Below are positions 50,912-59,168 of a DNA stretch of 64,000 nucleotides, piece after piece. Origin of the DNA: Flavobacterium sp. CF108 (GTDB lineage: Bacteria > Bacteroidota > Bacteroidia > Flavobacteriales > Flavobacteriaceae); the NCBI RefSeq assembly GCF_900129795.1, contig NZ_FQWW01000002.1:124001-188000 (forward strand). Direction: 5' to 3'. A program made the position numbers and the translations under genes. Within the stretch, counting starts at the first letter, position 1. Every line of letters starts with the position of its first letter. Below the pieces are notes generated by a model. It was not told the DNA's origin, made no database searches, and saw only the letters and a program-made list of their open reading frames with translations.

Positions 50912-51622
50912 TTATTCCTTCTTAGCGCTATGTAAACCACATTCTTTATGGCTCGATTCCCACCACCATCTTCCGGCTCTGATATCTTCGCCTGGAAAAA
51001 TGGCTCTTGTACAAGGCGCACAGCCAATACTTACGAAACCTTGTTTGTGTAAAGCATTTTGCGGAACATTGTTTTCTTGCAGATACGTTTCAACTTCTTC
51101 TAAAGTCCATTTTAGTAACGGATTGAATTTTATGATTTCGAAGTTTCCATCATATTCAAACAAGTGTAAATCTTGTCTGTTTTCTGATTGTTCGGCTCTT
51201 AAACCTGTAATCCAAACTGAATTTCCTGCCAAAGCTTTTCTTAACGGAACTACTTTTCGAATAAAACAGCATTCTTTTCTGTTTTCAACTGAATCGTAAA
51301 AGCTGTTTGGTCCTTTTTCTTTTAGAAGATTTTCTACCGCAGTCGCTTCTGGAAAAAAAACTTCAATAGGTCTTTTATACTTTTTTAATGTTTTGTGAAA
51401 AACGTCGTAAGTTTCCTGAAACAATCTTCCTGTGTCTAAAGTAAAAACGGCAATATCAGTATTACTTTTTGCAATAAAATCTGTAATTACCTGATCTTCC
51501 TGTCCAAAAGAAGTGGAAAAAATTACTTTTCCCGGAAATTCTTCTGCTAAAAAAACTAAGGTTTCATCCAGCGAAAAATCTTTTGTTTTCTCTAATAATT
51601 CTTGTACAATATTCGCACTCAT
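50912..51622 (-). CDS. cysH: Adenylylsulfate (APS) reductase, assimilatory, [4Fe-4S] type
   Basis: This 236-residue PAPS/APS reductase-family protein carries two cysteine pairs, C118-C119 (KECCFIRK) and C201-x2-C204 (IGCAPCTRA), that bind a [4Fe-4S] cluster in the APS-reducing class and are absent from E. coli PAPS reductase. The catalytic cysteine is Cys228 in KECGLH. It reduces APS to sulfite with thioredoxin. Lack of a cysC gene in the operon agrees. It follows a TauE/SafE gene by 25 bases. It starts with ATG. Confidence 0.92.
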   Translation of the reverse strand: MSANIVQELLEKTKDFSLDETLVFLAEEFPGKVIFSTSFGQEDQVITDFIAKSNTDIAVFTLDTGRLFQETYDVFHKTLKKYKRPIEVFFPEATAVENLLKEKGPNSFYDSVENRKECCFIRKVVPLRKALAGNSVWITGLRAEQSENRQDLHLFEYDGNFEIIKFNPLLKWTLEEVETYLQENNVPQNALHKQGFVSIGCAPCTRAIFPGEDIRAGRWWWESSHKECGLHSAKKE

Positions 51623-51647
51623 AATCTCTTTCTCCGTATCTAAAGAA

Positions 51648-52535
51648 TTATAATAATTTAGATAATGTTTTTAAACTCAATAATATAATTAGAATTCCCA
51701 CCGCAACCATCATTGGCTTTCTTTTGATTTTATTTACCAAATAAGCTGCTAATGGCGCTGAAATAACTCCTCCTAAAATTAATCCGATGATTACCTGCCA
51801 GCCGTGAATTCCTCCAAAAAGCATAAAAGTAATACCACTTGCAAATGAAATTGCAAACTCCGCTGCATTTACTGATCCAATTGTATATCTCGGATTTCTT
51901 CCTCTTCCTAATAATGTTGAAGTTACGATTGGTCCCCAGCCGCCGCCGCCAACAGAATCCATAAAACCTCCAAAAACAGCTAAAGCGCCTAATCTTTTCG
52001 TTTTTTTCTTAACAATTGTTTTTTTCAATGCTTTTCTAATGATAACAACTGCCAAAATAATCATGTAAACTGCAATAAACGGCTTAATAACATCTCCATT
52101 AATAACATCCGATAATAAATAAGCTCCTGTAATTGAACCTAAAACACCTGGAATTAATAAATGTCTTACCAGTTTTTTATTGATATTCCCAAATCTATGA
52201 TGTGAAAGTGCCGATGCTCCTGTTGTAAACATTTCAGATACGTGCACTGCCGTACTGCTTACAACCGGCGGAACTCCATAAGCTAATAAAAATGAAGTTG
52301 AAGTTGCTCCGTAACCCATTCCTAAAGTTCCGTCAACTAATTGAGCGAAAACTCCAATGGCAAAAAACACTAAAAATTCTTCATTAAATCCTTCTACAAA
52401 TCCATTCCACGAAAATTCAGCGTGATGATTGTATATTAATACAGTTAATAAACTTACTAGTAAAACAACAGGAATTCCAATCCATAGCTTTTCTTTAAAA
52501 GAATCGGCAGTATTTATTTTCAGTTCTCTTTCCAT
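51648..52535 (-). CDS. TauE/SafE family membrane protein (possible sulfate or sulfite transporter)
   Basis: This 295-residue protein has about eight membrane helices and the TauE/SafE signatures FAQLVDGTLGMGYGATSTSFLL and FGGFMDSVGGGGWGPIVTSTLLG. Family members move sulfite, sulfoacetate or other sulfur compounds; being first in the sulfate operon with no ABC permease in sight, it may import sulfate (inference). It is directly downstream of a strong promoter and palindrome (52565-52625). It starts with ATG. Confidence 0.85.
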   Translation of the reverse strand: MERELKINTADSFKEKLWIGIPVVLLVSLLTVLIYNHHAEFSWNGFVEGFNEEFLVFFAIGVFAQLVDGTLGMGYGATSTSFLLAYGVPPVVSSTAVHVSEMFTTGASALSHHRFGNINKKLVRHLLIPGVLGSITGAYLLSDVINGDVIKPFIAVYMIILAVVIIRKALKKTIVKKKTKRLGALAVFGGFMDSVGGGGWGPIVTSTLLGRGRNPRYTIGSVNAAEFAISFASGITFMLFGGIHGWQVIIGLILGGVISAPLAAYLVNKIKRKPMMVAVGILIILLSLKTLSKLL

Positions 52536-52564
52536 ATTAAAATGATTGAATTTGTTTTCAAAAC

Positions 52565-52625
52565 CTATTACCCTATCGGGTTAATAGATTACTTTGCAAA
52601 AATACTATTTATTTCTAAAAATCAA
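52565..52625 (-). promoter_or_regulatory. Promoter and operator-like palindrome of the sulfate operon
   Basis: On the minus strand, TTG (52625-52623), an 18-base gap and TATTTTTG (52604-52597) match the consensus. Ten bases downstream lies CTATTACCC-TATC-GGGTTAATAG (plus-strand 52565-52587), an inverted repeat with one bulged base, at about +5 to +30. Its placement suits a repressor site or a leader hairpin. The rest of 52626-52834 is AT-rich; nothing else is evident apart from the start of the divergent gene. Confidence 0.6.
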
Positions 52626-52834
52626 AACAAATATTCTCGTTTTTTTAAACCTTTAACTTCCTCTGGATCACGTTGAAACAAATAATTGAATTAATTTCAC
52701 AAATAATACCTTATAACATCATATTTAAACAATATATTCCTCTGAAATGTTTGGTTATATAAATATATCTTAATCTCTACAATTTCCATAGGATAATTAT
52801 AAAAATGTCGTTATTTTAGCGACAAATTTTTTGT

Positions 52835-53617
52835 ATGGATTTTCAAATAGGTCTTGTAATTGCAGGTTTAGTAGTAGGTTTTATTGTTGGATTGACTGGC
52901 GTTGGAGGTGGTTCCTTGATGACTCCAATTTTATTATTTTTTAATATTCCACCAACTACCGCTGTGGGAACAGATTTACTTTATGCCGCTTTTACTAAAG
53001 CCGGAGGTGTATTTGTACATAATAAAAAGGGAAATATAAACTGGAAAATTACCGGCTGGCTCACATTAGGAAGTATTCCTGCTGCCTTAGTGACTTTATG
53101 TATATTAAATAGTATTAAAACTGATATTGAAACTATTAATCGTGTAATTAAATACAGTTTAGGCTGGGCCCTATTATTCACATCAATTGCTATTATATTT
53201 AAAAACAGAATTTTAAAGTTTTCTCAAAAACATGCTGGAGATAAATTTCATAGCGAAAGTCATACTCAAAATATGCTTACTGTAGGAATTGGAATTTTAC
53301 TGGGAGCTACTGTAACTTTAACTTCAATTGGAGCCGGCGCTTTAGGAACGGTAACTTTATTTTTCCTTTATCCGCTTTTACCAACGCCTCGTTTGGTAGG
53401 AACTGAAATTGCTCACGCTGTTCCGTTGACTTTAGTTGCAGGAATTGGCCACGCTTCGATGGGAAATTTAGATTTAGCGTTATTAGGGCAATTATTATTA
53501 GGATCTCTTCCCGGAATTTATATCGGTAGTAGTTTAAGTGGAAAAGTACCGGACTTATTTCTTAGAAATGCTATCGCTGTAATGCTTTTCCTTGCAGGAT
53601 ATAAATTGATTTTTTAA
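52835..53617 (+). CDS. Second TauE/SafE family membrane protein
   Basis: This 260-residue protein has about seven to eight helices and typical motifs VGLTGVGGGSLMTPILLFF and TSIGAGALGTVTLFFLYP. It is only distantly related to the copy at 51648. It is divergent from the sulfate operon and convergent with the Rrf2 regulator; a ~100-bp MITE-like element fills the space between the two stop codons. Import or export of a sulfur oxyanion is likely; direction and substrate cannot be told. It starts with ATG. Confidence 0.82.
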   Translation: MDFQIGLVIAGLVVGFIVGLTGVGGGSLMTPILLFFNIPPTTAVGTDLLYAAFTKAGGVFVHNKKGNINWKITGWLTLGSIPAALVTLCILNSIKTDIETINRVIKYSLGWALLFTSIAIIFKNRILKFSQKHAGDKFHSESHTQNMLTVGIGILLGATVTLTSIGAGALGTVTLFFLYPLLPTPRLVGTEIAHAVPLTLVAGIGHASMGNLDLALLGQLLLGSLPGIYIGSSLSGKVPDLFLRNAIAVMLFLAGYKLIF

Positions 53618-53628
53618 AATATTTTTCA

Positions 53629-53729
53629 CACCATATAAGTTATATAAGTTCATTTAATTTATCATCGTTTAAATTTAGACGCACTGCTGTGCATCTCTAC
53701 TAAAATGAACTTATATAACTTATATGGTG
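53629..53729. mobile_element. MITE-like element, copy 1
   Basis: Ends are a ~28-bp inverted repeat (left CACCATATAAGTTATATAAG continuing TTCATTTA; right its complement with one extra A). The core contains TTTAGACGCACTGCTGTGC. No coding capacity. It sits between the convergent stop codons of the TauE/SafE and Rrf2 genes and may also terminate transcription both ways. Copy 2 is at 62398-62559. Confidence 0.75.
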
Positions 53730-53734
53730 AAAAA

Positions 53735-54145
53735 TTAAAATGCAATATCTGCCAACGAGTTGCTTTCTAATATTTTAAGTGTATTATCTCTTACTTCTGT
53801 CATTAAACGTCGTGCTGCACAGGTAGATTCATCATCGCAGTCATCGCATTTTTCGTAGAAATTATGACTTGCACATGGCAGCAATGCAATTGGTCCTTCA
53901 AGAATTCGGTACACTTTGGCCATACTGATATCTTTTGGATCTTTTATCAGATAATATCCGCCGCCTTTTCCTTTTTTAGCTCCAAGAAACCCTGAATTTC
54001 TCAATAATAATAAAATACTTTCCAGAAATTTTATCGAAATATGTTCACTTTTTGCAATTTCCGCTATTTGTACAGGTTCGTTATTTTCTCGTCTGGCTAA
54101 ATAGGTTAAAGCTTTAATTCCGTATTTTGTTTTCTTTGAAAGCAT
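53735..54145 (-). CDS. Rrf2 family transcriptional regulator with four-cysteine cluster
   Basis: This 136-residue protein has an N-terminal winged helix (about 1-65, KYGIKALTYLARRENNEPV; wing GKGGGYYLI) and a C-terminal cysteine cluster C91-X8-C100-X2-C103-X5-C109. Rrf2 members such as IscR and NsrR use three cysteines for an Fe-S cluster; four here suggests an Fe-S or zinc site. Position next to sulfate and methionine genes makes it a good candidate sulfur-status regulator, comparable to CymR of Firmicutes (inference). A TATTTTTG element on the minus strand (54226-54219) may be its promoter. Confidence 0.86.
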   Translation of the reverse strand: MLSKKTKYGIKALTYLARRENNEPVQIAEIAKSEHISIKFLESILLLLRNSGFLGAKKGKGGGYYLIKDPKDISMAKVYRILEGPIALLPCASHNFYEKCDDCDDESTCAARRLMTEVRDNTLKILESNSLADIAF

Positions 54146-54149
54146 CTTT

Positions 54150-54180
54150 AAATTTTAGATTTCAGACTGTAAATTTTAGA
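54150..54180. repeat. Degenerate TTTTAGATT array upstream of the Rrf2 gene
   Basis: Three near-copies of AAATTTTAGATT or GATTTCAGACT; the complement of the same array is at 54918-54953 upstream of the RDD gene. Confidence 0.5.
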
Positions 54181-54278
54181 TTATTTCTAAAATAAACAAG
54201 CTTCATATTATTCTGCAACAAAAATAGGCTTTTTAAATGAGAAAAATAACAGTACAGAATTATATTCTACTTATTCTA

Positions 54279-54779
54279 TCAATTTAGTTCGGTGTTTCCT
54301 ATTAAATTGAATTCGTGAAATAGTTTTACTTCTTTCTCCAGATCTTTTTTATTGACAACATAAGTATCAGAAATTGAATCGTGCCAGCCTCTGCTTCCTA
54401 AAAAAGAAAAAACTTCGAAAGGAATTAGTCGACATAATGATCTCTTAAAGATCGTTCCGAAAGAAGGTTTTTCTCCATTTTCATCTACTACAACAGTTCC
54501 AGTTACAAATTTCCCAAGTGATCTTCCAAAAAGACCTTCTGACAATGAATAATAAAAAACAGAAATAACAATAAAAACTAACTGTCCTTCAAAATCACTC
54601 AAATTACCAAGCCAGTACAAAAGATCATTCCAGCCCAAAAAATTTCCTAAAAAAGCAATCATCAAAGAAATAACAAAAATTAAAGCAAGGATTACAACTA
54701 TATCTAAAATATAGTTTACAAATCGACTTCCGCCGGATGCCAATAATTTTTCATCAAGAATATAAGTAGAGTTGCTCAT
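54279..54779 (-). CDS. RDD family membrane protein
   Basis: This 166-residue protein has the RDD signature near its N-terminus (GGSRFVNYILDIVVILALIF, the Arg-Asp pattern) and three membrane helices. Its C-terminal part contains GRSLGKFVTGTVVVDENGEKPS and FKRSLCRLIPFEVFSF. The function is unknown; RDD proteins are loosely linked to transport or stress. It is between metZ and the Rrf2 gene, same strand. It starts with ATG. Confidence 0.82.
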   Translation of the reverse strand: MSNSTYILDEKLLASGGSRFVNYILDIVVILALIFVISLMIAFLGNFLGWNDLLYWLGNLSDFEGQLVFIVISVFYYSLSEGLFGRSLGKFVTGTVVVDENGEKPSFGTIFKRSLCRLIPFEVFSFLGSRGWHDSISDTYVVNKKDLEKEVKLFHEFNLIGNTELN

Positions 54780-54917
54780 GGTTTGTTTGGTTTATTAAAT
54801 TGATTATTATAGATTTAAATTATAACGAAAACAAAAATATATTTTTTACCCAAATAACCATCAAAAAAGAATGACGATTTTTAACAGTAATAAATTTACA
54901 GTCAAAAATCGTCATTA

Positions 54918-54953
54918 TATAATCTAAAATCTGAAGTCTAAAATCTAAAATTA
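54918..54953. repeat. Degenerate AATCTAAAATCT array
   Basis: Near-copies of ATCTAAAATCT or GTCTAAAATCT lie directly after the metZ stop codon; complement of the TTTTAGATT family. Confidence 0.5.
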
Positions 54954-54954
54954 T

Positions 54955-56127
54955 TTAATCCAGCGCCTGCTTTAAATCAGCAATTACATCTGCTACTGTT
55001 TCTAAACCTACAGAAACACGAACCAGACCTTGTGTGATTCCAACTGCTAATTGATCTTCTTCAGATAATTTACTGTGCGTTGTTGATGCAGGATGTGTTA
55101 CAATCGTTTTTACGTCACCAATATTTGCCGAAAGAGAACACAATTTAATCTTGTCCAAAAATTTTCTTCCTGCCTCAAGACCGCCTTTAATTTCAATCGC
55201 AATAATGTTACCGCCTAGAAGCATTTGTTTTTTGGCAATTTCATATTTTGGATGTGATTTCAGGAATGGATATTTCACACTGTTTACGTTTGGATGGCTT
55301 TCTAAAAATTCAGCCACTTTTAAAGCATTTTCACAATGCTTGTCTACACGAACAGCCAAAGTCTCTAAACTTTTAGACAAAATCCACGCATTAAATGGCG
55401 ACATTGCCGGCCCTGTATTTCTTGAAAACAAGTATATTTTACGAATTAACTCTGCATCTCCAACTGCAACTCCTCCTAAAACACGACCTTGTCCGTCTAT
55501 TAATTTTGTTGCCGAATGAACTACCAAATGCGCTCCATATTTAATAGGCTGCTGAATATATGGCGTAGCAAAACAGTTGTCAATGATTAAAATCAAATTA
55601 TGCTTTTTCGCAATTTGACCTAACAATTCTAAATCAATTACATCTACACCAGGATTTGTTGGTGTTTCAGCATATAGAATTTTAGTATTTGGTTTAATAA
55701 AACTTTCAATTGTTTCCGGTTTATTGATATCAAAATAAGAAGTTTCTATTTTCCATTTTGGAAAATACGTCATGAACAATGCATGCGTTGATCCAAAAAC
55801 GCTTCCTGCAGAAACAATATGATCTCCAGATTCTAACAATGCGGCAAACGTAGAATATATGGCAGCCATTCCGGTTGCAAAAGCATAACCAGCTTCAGCA
55901 CCTTCCATTGCACAAACTTTGTCTACAAATTCTGTTGTATTTGGGTTGCTAAAACGGGAGTAAATATTGCGGACTTTTTCTTCCGTGAAAGAAGCTCTCA
56001 TGTCCTCTGCATCTTCAAATATAAAACTTGATGATAAATACAAAGGAGTCGAATGTTCCTGAAATTGCGTTTTTTCTAAATGTGTACGTATGGCTTTAGT
56101 TTCAAAACCAAATTCTTCTATATTCAT
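54955..56127 (-). CDS. metZ: O-succinyl/acetylhomoserine sulfhydrylase or cystathionine gamma-synthase-like enzyme (MetZ-like)
   Basis: This 390-residue Cys/Met-metabolism PLP enzyme has the PLP lysine in VVHSATKLIDGQGR and the usual PSSRFSNPNTTEFV-like region (IYSRFSNPNTTEF). Its length and context (riboswitch unit with metX and thrA) favour direct sulfhydrylation of activated homoserine, like MetZ. Cystathionine gamma-synthase cannot be ruled out. A second, longer family member (metY, 62639-63943) is the classic O-acetylhomoserine sulfhydrylase. It is the last gene of the metX-thrA-osmC-metZ unit. Confidence 0.82.
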   Translation of the reverse strand: MNIEEFGFETKAIRTHLEKTQFQEHSTPLYLSSSFIFEDAEDMRASFTEEKVRNIYSRFSNPNTTEFVDKVCAMEGAEAGYAFATGMAAIYSTFAALLESGDHIVSAGSVFGSTHALFMTYFPKWKIETSYFDINKPETIESFIKPNTKILYAETPTNPGVDVIDLELLGQIAKKHNLILIIDNCFATPYIQQPIKYGAHLVVHSATKLIDGQGRVLGGVAVGDAELIRKIYLFSRNTGPAMSPFNAWILSKSLETLAVRVDKHCENALKVAEFLESHPNVNSVKYPFLKSHPKYEIAKKQMLLGGNIIAIEIKGGLEAGRKFLDKIKLCSLSANIGDVKTIVTHPASTTHSKLSEEDQLAVGITQGLVRVSVGLETVADVIADLKQALD

Positions 56128-56246
56128 TATGTTGTGTGTTTAAAAGAGTTATTTCGCAGAGTTTCACAAAGTGATCACAGAGTTTCGCGAAATAATCTTT
56201 CATTATTTAATAGTTAGCCCAAAGAATTCTCTAATTCTCAAATTGA

Positions 56247-56678
56247 CTAATTTTCTAATTGAATGTTGTTTAAAACAACTTTGTAATTGATTGTTGCTGT
56301 TGGTTCTACAGTTTTGGCAACTGAGCAGTATTTCTCGAAAGAAAGCTGTGCGGCACGTTGTGCTTTTTCTGGATTGATATCGCCTTCTAAATAAAAAACC
56401 ACATCGATTTCTTTAAAAGGTTTAGCTTCATCAATCTGTACGCGTGTTCCATCAACCTCAGCGTTAAAAGAAGTGATTTCCTGGCGCTGCTTTTTCAAAA
56501 TTGAAATCATATCAATTGCGCTACATCCTGCAACGCCCATTAATACCAACTCCATCGGACTCGCCCCTAAATCGCTTCCGCCAAATTCAGCTCTGCTGTC
56601 AACATCAACTACATGTCCGCGTTCATTTTTAAGTTTAAAATGAAAAGCGTCATTTACTCTGTTCAAAGTTACTTTCAT
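56247..56678 (-). CDS. OsmC family protein
   Basis: This 143-residue protein has the OsmC/Ohr fold with SPMELVLMGVAGCSAIDMISIL, containing one conserved Cys near residue 51, and a second cysteine in FEKYCSVAKTVEPTATINYK. The pair resembles the peroxide-reducing thiols of OsmC, usually reduced by dihydrolipoamide. The YhfA subgroup is another possibility. It sits between thrA and metZ in the methionine unit, an unexpected place, possibly linked to thiol handling (inference). It starts with ATG. Confidence 0.85.
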   Translation of the reverse strand: MKVTLNRVNDAFHFKLKNERGHVVDVDSRAEFGGSDLGASPMELVLMGVAGCSAIDMISILKKQRQEITSFNAEVDGTRVQIDEAKPFKEIDVVFYLEGDINPEKAQRAAQLSFEKYCSVAKTVEPTATINYKVVLNNIQLEN

Positions 56679-56714
56679 GTTATTTTTCTTTTTTTTATTT
56701 GTTTGAGTTCAAAT

Positions 56715-56750
56715 CAAAAATCTAAACTCTGCAATCTAAATTCTAAAATC
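56715..56750. repeat. Degenerate AATCTAAA array
   Basis: AATCTAAACTCTGCAATCTAAATTCTAAAATC-type repeats lie directly downstream of thrA; same family as 54918-54953. Confidence 0.5.
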
Positions 56751-56752
56751 AA

Positions 56753-59167
56753 TTATCCTTTATCAGATAATCTCAAAATATCTCCAAAAACCCCTCTTGC
56801 CGTTACCGCAGAGCCTGCACCAGCTCCCTGAATAACAATTGGACGATCTCCGTAAGATTCTGTGTAAATTTCAAAGAAAGAATCAGAACCTTTTAAACCG
56901 CCAAGAGCTGTGTCTGAAGGAACAGAAACTAATTTTACTTCTAGATTTCCTTTATCATTTTGTAAATCACCAGACAATTCACCAATGTATCTTAATACAT
57001 GATTTGGTTTTTGGTCGGCTTTTATTTTCTCGTAAATTGGATCGAATTCCTTTAATTTGGTTAAGAAATCAGCAACATTTCCTTCACGTAAATGTTCCGG
57101 AATCAGGTTTTGAATTGAGATCTCTTCAAACTCATTTTGCAAATCTAATTCTCTTGCCAAAATCAATAATTTTCTTCCCACATCATTTCCGCATAAATCT
57201 TCACGCGGGTCTGGCTCTGTATATCCGTTATCAATTGCTTCTTTTAGAATTTCGCTAAACGGAACATCTTTTGCAGAGAAATTATTAAATAAATAACTCA
57301 ATGTTCCAGAAAAAACTCCTTTAATTTTTGTGATGTTTTCACCAGAAAGATGCAGTAATTTAATCGTATCAATTAATGGTAAACCTGCGCCAACATTAGT
57401 TTCGTATAAATAATTCTTTTGGTTTTCTGCCAAAGCTTTTCTCAATTCTTTATAAAAACCATACGTTAATGTATTGGCCACTTTATTTGAAGAAATTAAA
57501 TCGAAACTGCTTTCTACAAGCGGAACATAATTTTCTACGAATGATGCACTTGCCGTATTATCAATCGCAATTAAGTTTTCTAAATGATACTCATTTGCGT
57601 AAGCGATAATATCTTTGATTGTATACGGTTCACCTTTAGTTTCAATGTCGTTTTTCCAGCTTGAAGTTACGCCATTTTTATTTAAAAGAAGCTTTTTAGA
57701 ATTGGCAATTGCAAAAACATTCAGCTTAACATCTTTACGCTTTTCAATTGAAGAAGCCGATTCTAAAATTTGATTAATCAAAGTTCCACCCACTAATCCG
57801 TGACCGAAAATGGCTATATTGATTTTTTTAGAAACTCCAAAAATCTCTCCGTGAATTACGTTTAAGGCTTTGTTTAGTTCTTCTTTCTTGACAACTAAAC
57901 TCACGTTTTTACCTGTAACGGTGTTGTTGAATAAAATGGGAACTATTTTGTTTTTGATTAATGCTGTATATGGTTTGTGGAATGTGCTTAAATCCTGCCC
58001 GATAATCGAAATTACCGATACATTATCTGTTACCGTGATCTGGTTTACATCTTTAGAATAAAAGTCGTTTTCGAACTCTTTTTCTAATTCCACCATTGCA
58101 AGCGTTGCTTTTTCTTTAGCTACAACCAATCCGATTCCTCTTTCTGAAGAACCTTGCGAAATAATGCTTACGCTGATGTTGTGATCACCCATTACTTTAA
58201 AAATACGGGCATCAACTCCAGATTTCCCAAGTAATCCGCGTCCTTCAAGGTTTACAAGAGAAACATTTTCTAAAACAGAAAGTGTTTTAATTCCTTCTTT
58301 TTGAGAATTTGAAGTAATTAAAGTTCCATGATTTTCGTGATTGAATGTGTTTAAAATCCGAAGCGGAATATTTTTTTCTAATAATGGAATTATCGTTTTG
58401 GCGTGCAGAATTGTTGCTCCAAAATTCGCTAATTCGTTTGCTTCATTAAATGATAAATATTCGATTTTTTTAGCATCGGCAACCAAATCAGGATTTGCTG
58501 TGTAAATTCCGTCAACGTGTGTAAAGTTTTGAAGTTCTTCGGCATCCAGATAATTAGCAATTAACGAAGCTGTATAATTACTTCCATTTCTTCCTAAAGT
58601 TGTCGTGTCGTTGTTGTTGTTTGAACCAATGAAACCCGTAACAATATTTACTGTTTCACCGTTATGCAATTTGAAATAATTGATAACGTTTTTCTTAGAA
58701 AGTTGTTCCAAAGGCTGAGCGTCACCAAATTTAGAATCGGTTTTTAATAATTCTCTTGTATCAACGAAATTGGCAGGAATTCCTTTTTCAATTAAAATTG
58801 AAGTTAATAATTTAGCCGAAAGCAATTCGCCTTTAGACAAAATCTGATCTTTGATTTTATTGCTGTAATCGCCAATAAGGCTTACTCCTTCGAATAATTT
58901 ATCTAAAATATTAAATTCTTCAGATAAATCAACTTTCGGATAATCTGAAGTTTGGTATGCTTTAAAGCTTTCTAAAAGCGGTTTGTAGTTTCCGTTTTTG
59001 GCAGCAATTCTTAAAATATCTTCTAATTCATCTGTCGCATTTCCGCGTGCAGAAACGACCACGGCAATTTTTTCACCTTGATTTACTTTATCCGTAATGA
59101 TTGAAATTACTTTGTTAAGTCCTTCTCCGTTTGATAATGATTTACCACCAAATTTTAATATTTTCAT
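56753..59167 (-). CDS. thrA: Bifunctional aspartokinase / homoserine dehydrogenase
   Basis: This 804-residue fusion begins with the kinase motif MKILKFGGKSLSNGEGL, has AK catalytic sequence (about 1-285; TLGRNGSNYTASL), two ACT domains (about 295-440), and a homoserine dehydrogenase half (about 450-804; NIAIFGHGLVGGTLINQIL, SSNKVANTLTYGFY, DVGRKLLILARE). It makes aspartyl phosphate and homoserine for threonine and methionine. In this riboswitch-controlled unit it feeds methionine. The metX start lies one base upstream of its ATG region (gap of one base), so the two are coupled. The ACT domains imply feedback control by an amino acid. Confidence 0.95.
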   Translation of the reverse strand: MKILKFGGKSLSNGEGLNKVISIITDKVNQGEKIAVVVSARGNATDELEDILRIAAKNGNYKPLLESFKAYQTSDYPKVDLSEEFNILDKLFEGVSLIGDYSNKIKDQILSKGELLSAKLLTSILIEKGIPANFVDTRELLKTDSKFGDAQPLEQLSKKNVINYFKLHNGETVNIVTGFIGSNNNNDTTTLGRNGSNYTASLIANYLDAEELQNFTHVDGIYTANPDLVADAKKIEYLSFNEANELANFGATILHAKTIIPLLEKNIPLRILNTFNHENHGTLITSNSQKEGIKTLSVLENVSLVNLEGRGLLGKSGVDARIFKVMGDHNISVSIISQGSSERGIGLVVAKEKATLAMVELEKEFENDFYSKDVNQITVTDNVSVISIIGQDLSTFHKPYTALIKNKIVPILFNNTVTGKNVSLVVKKEELNKALNVIHGEIFGVSKKINIAIFGHGLVGGTLINQILESASSIEKRKDVKLNVFAIANSKKLLLNKNGVTSSWKNDIETKGEPYTIKDIIAYANEYHLENLIAIDNTASASFVENYVPLVESSFDLISSNKVANTLTYGFYKELRKALAENQKNYLYETNVGAGLPLIDTIKLLHLSGENITKIKGVFSGTLSYLFNNFSAKDVPFSEILKEAIDNGYTEPDPREDLCGNDVGRKLLILARELDLQNEFEEISIQNLIPEHLREGNVADFLTKLKEFDPIYEKIKADQKPNHVLRYIGELSGDLQNDKGNLEVKLVSVPSDTALGGLKGSDSFFEIYTESYGDRPIVIQGAGAGSAVTARGVFGDILRLSDKG

Positions 59168-59168
59168 T

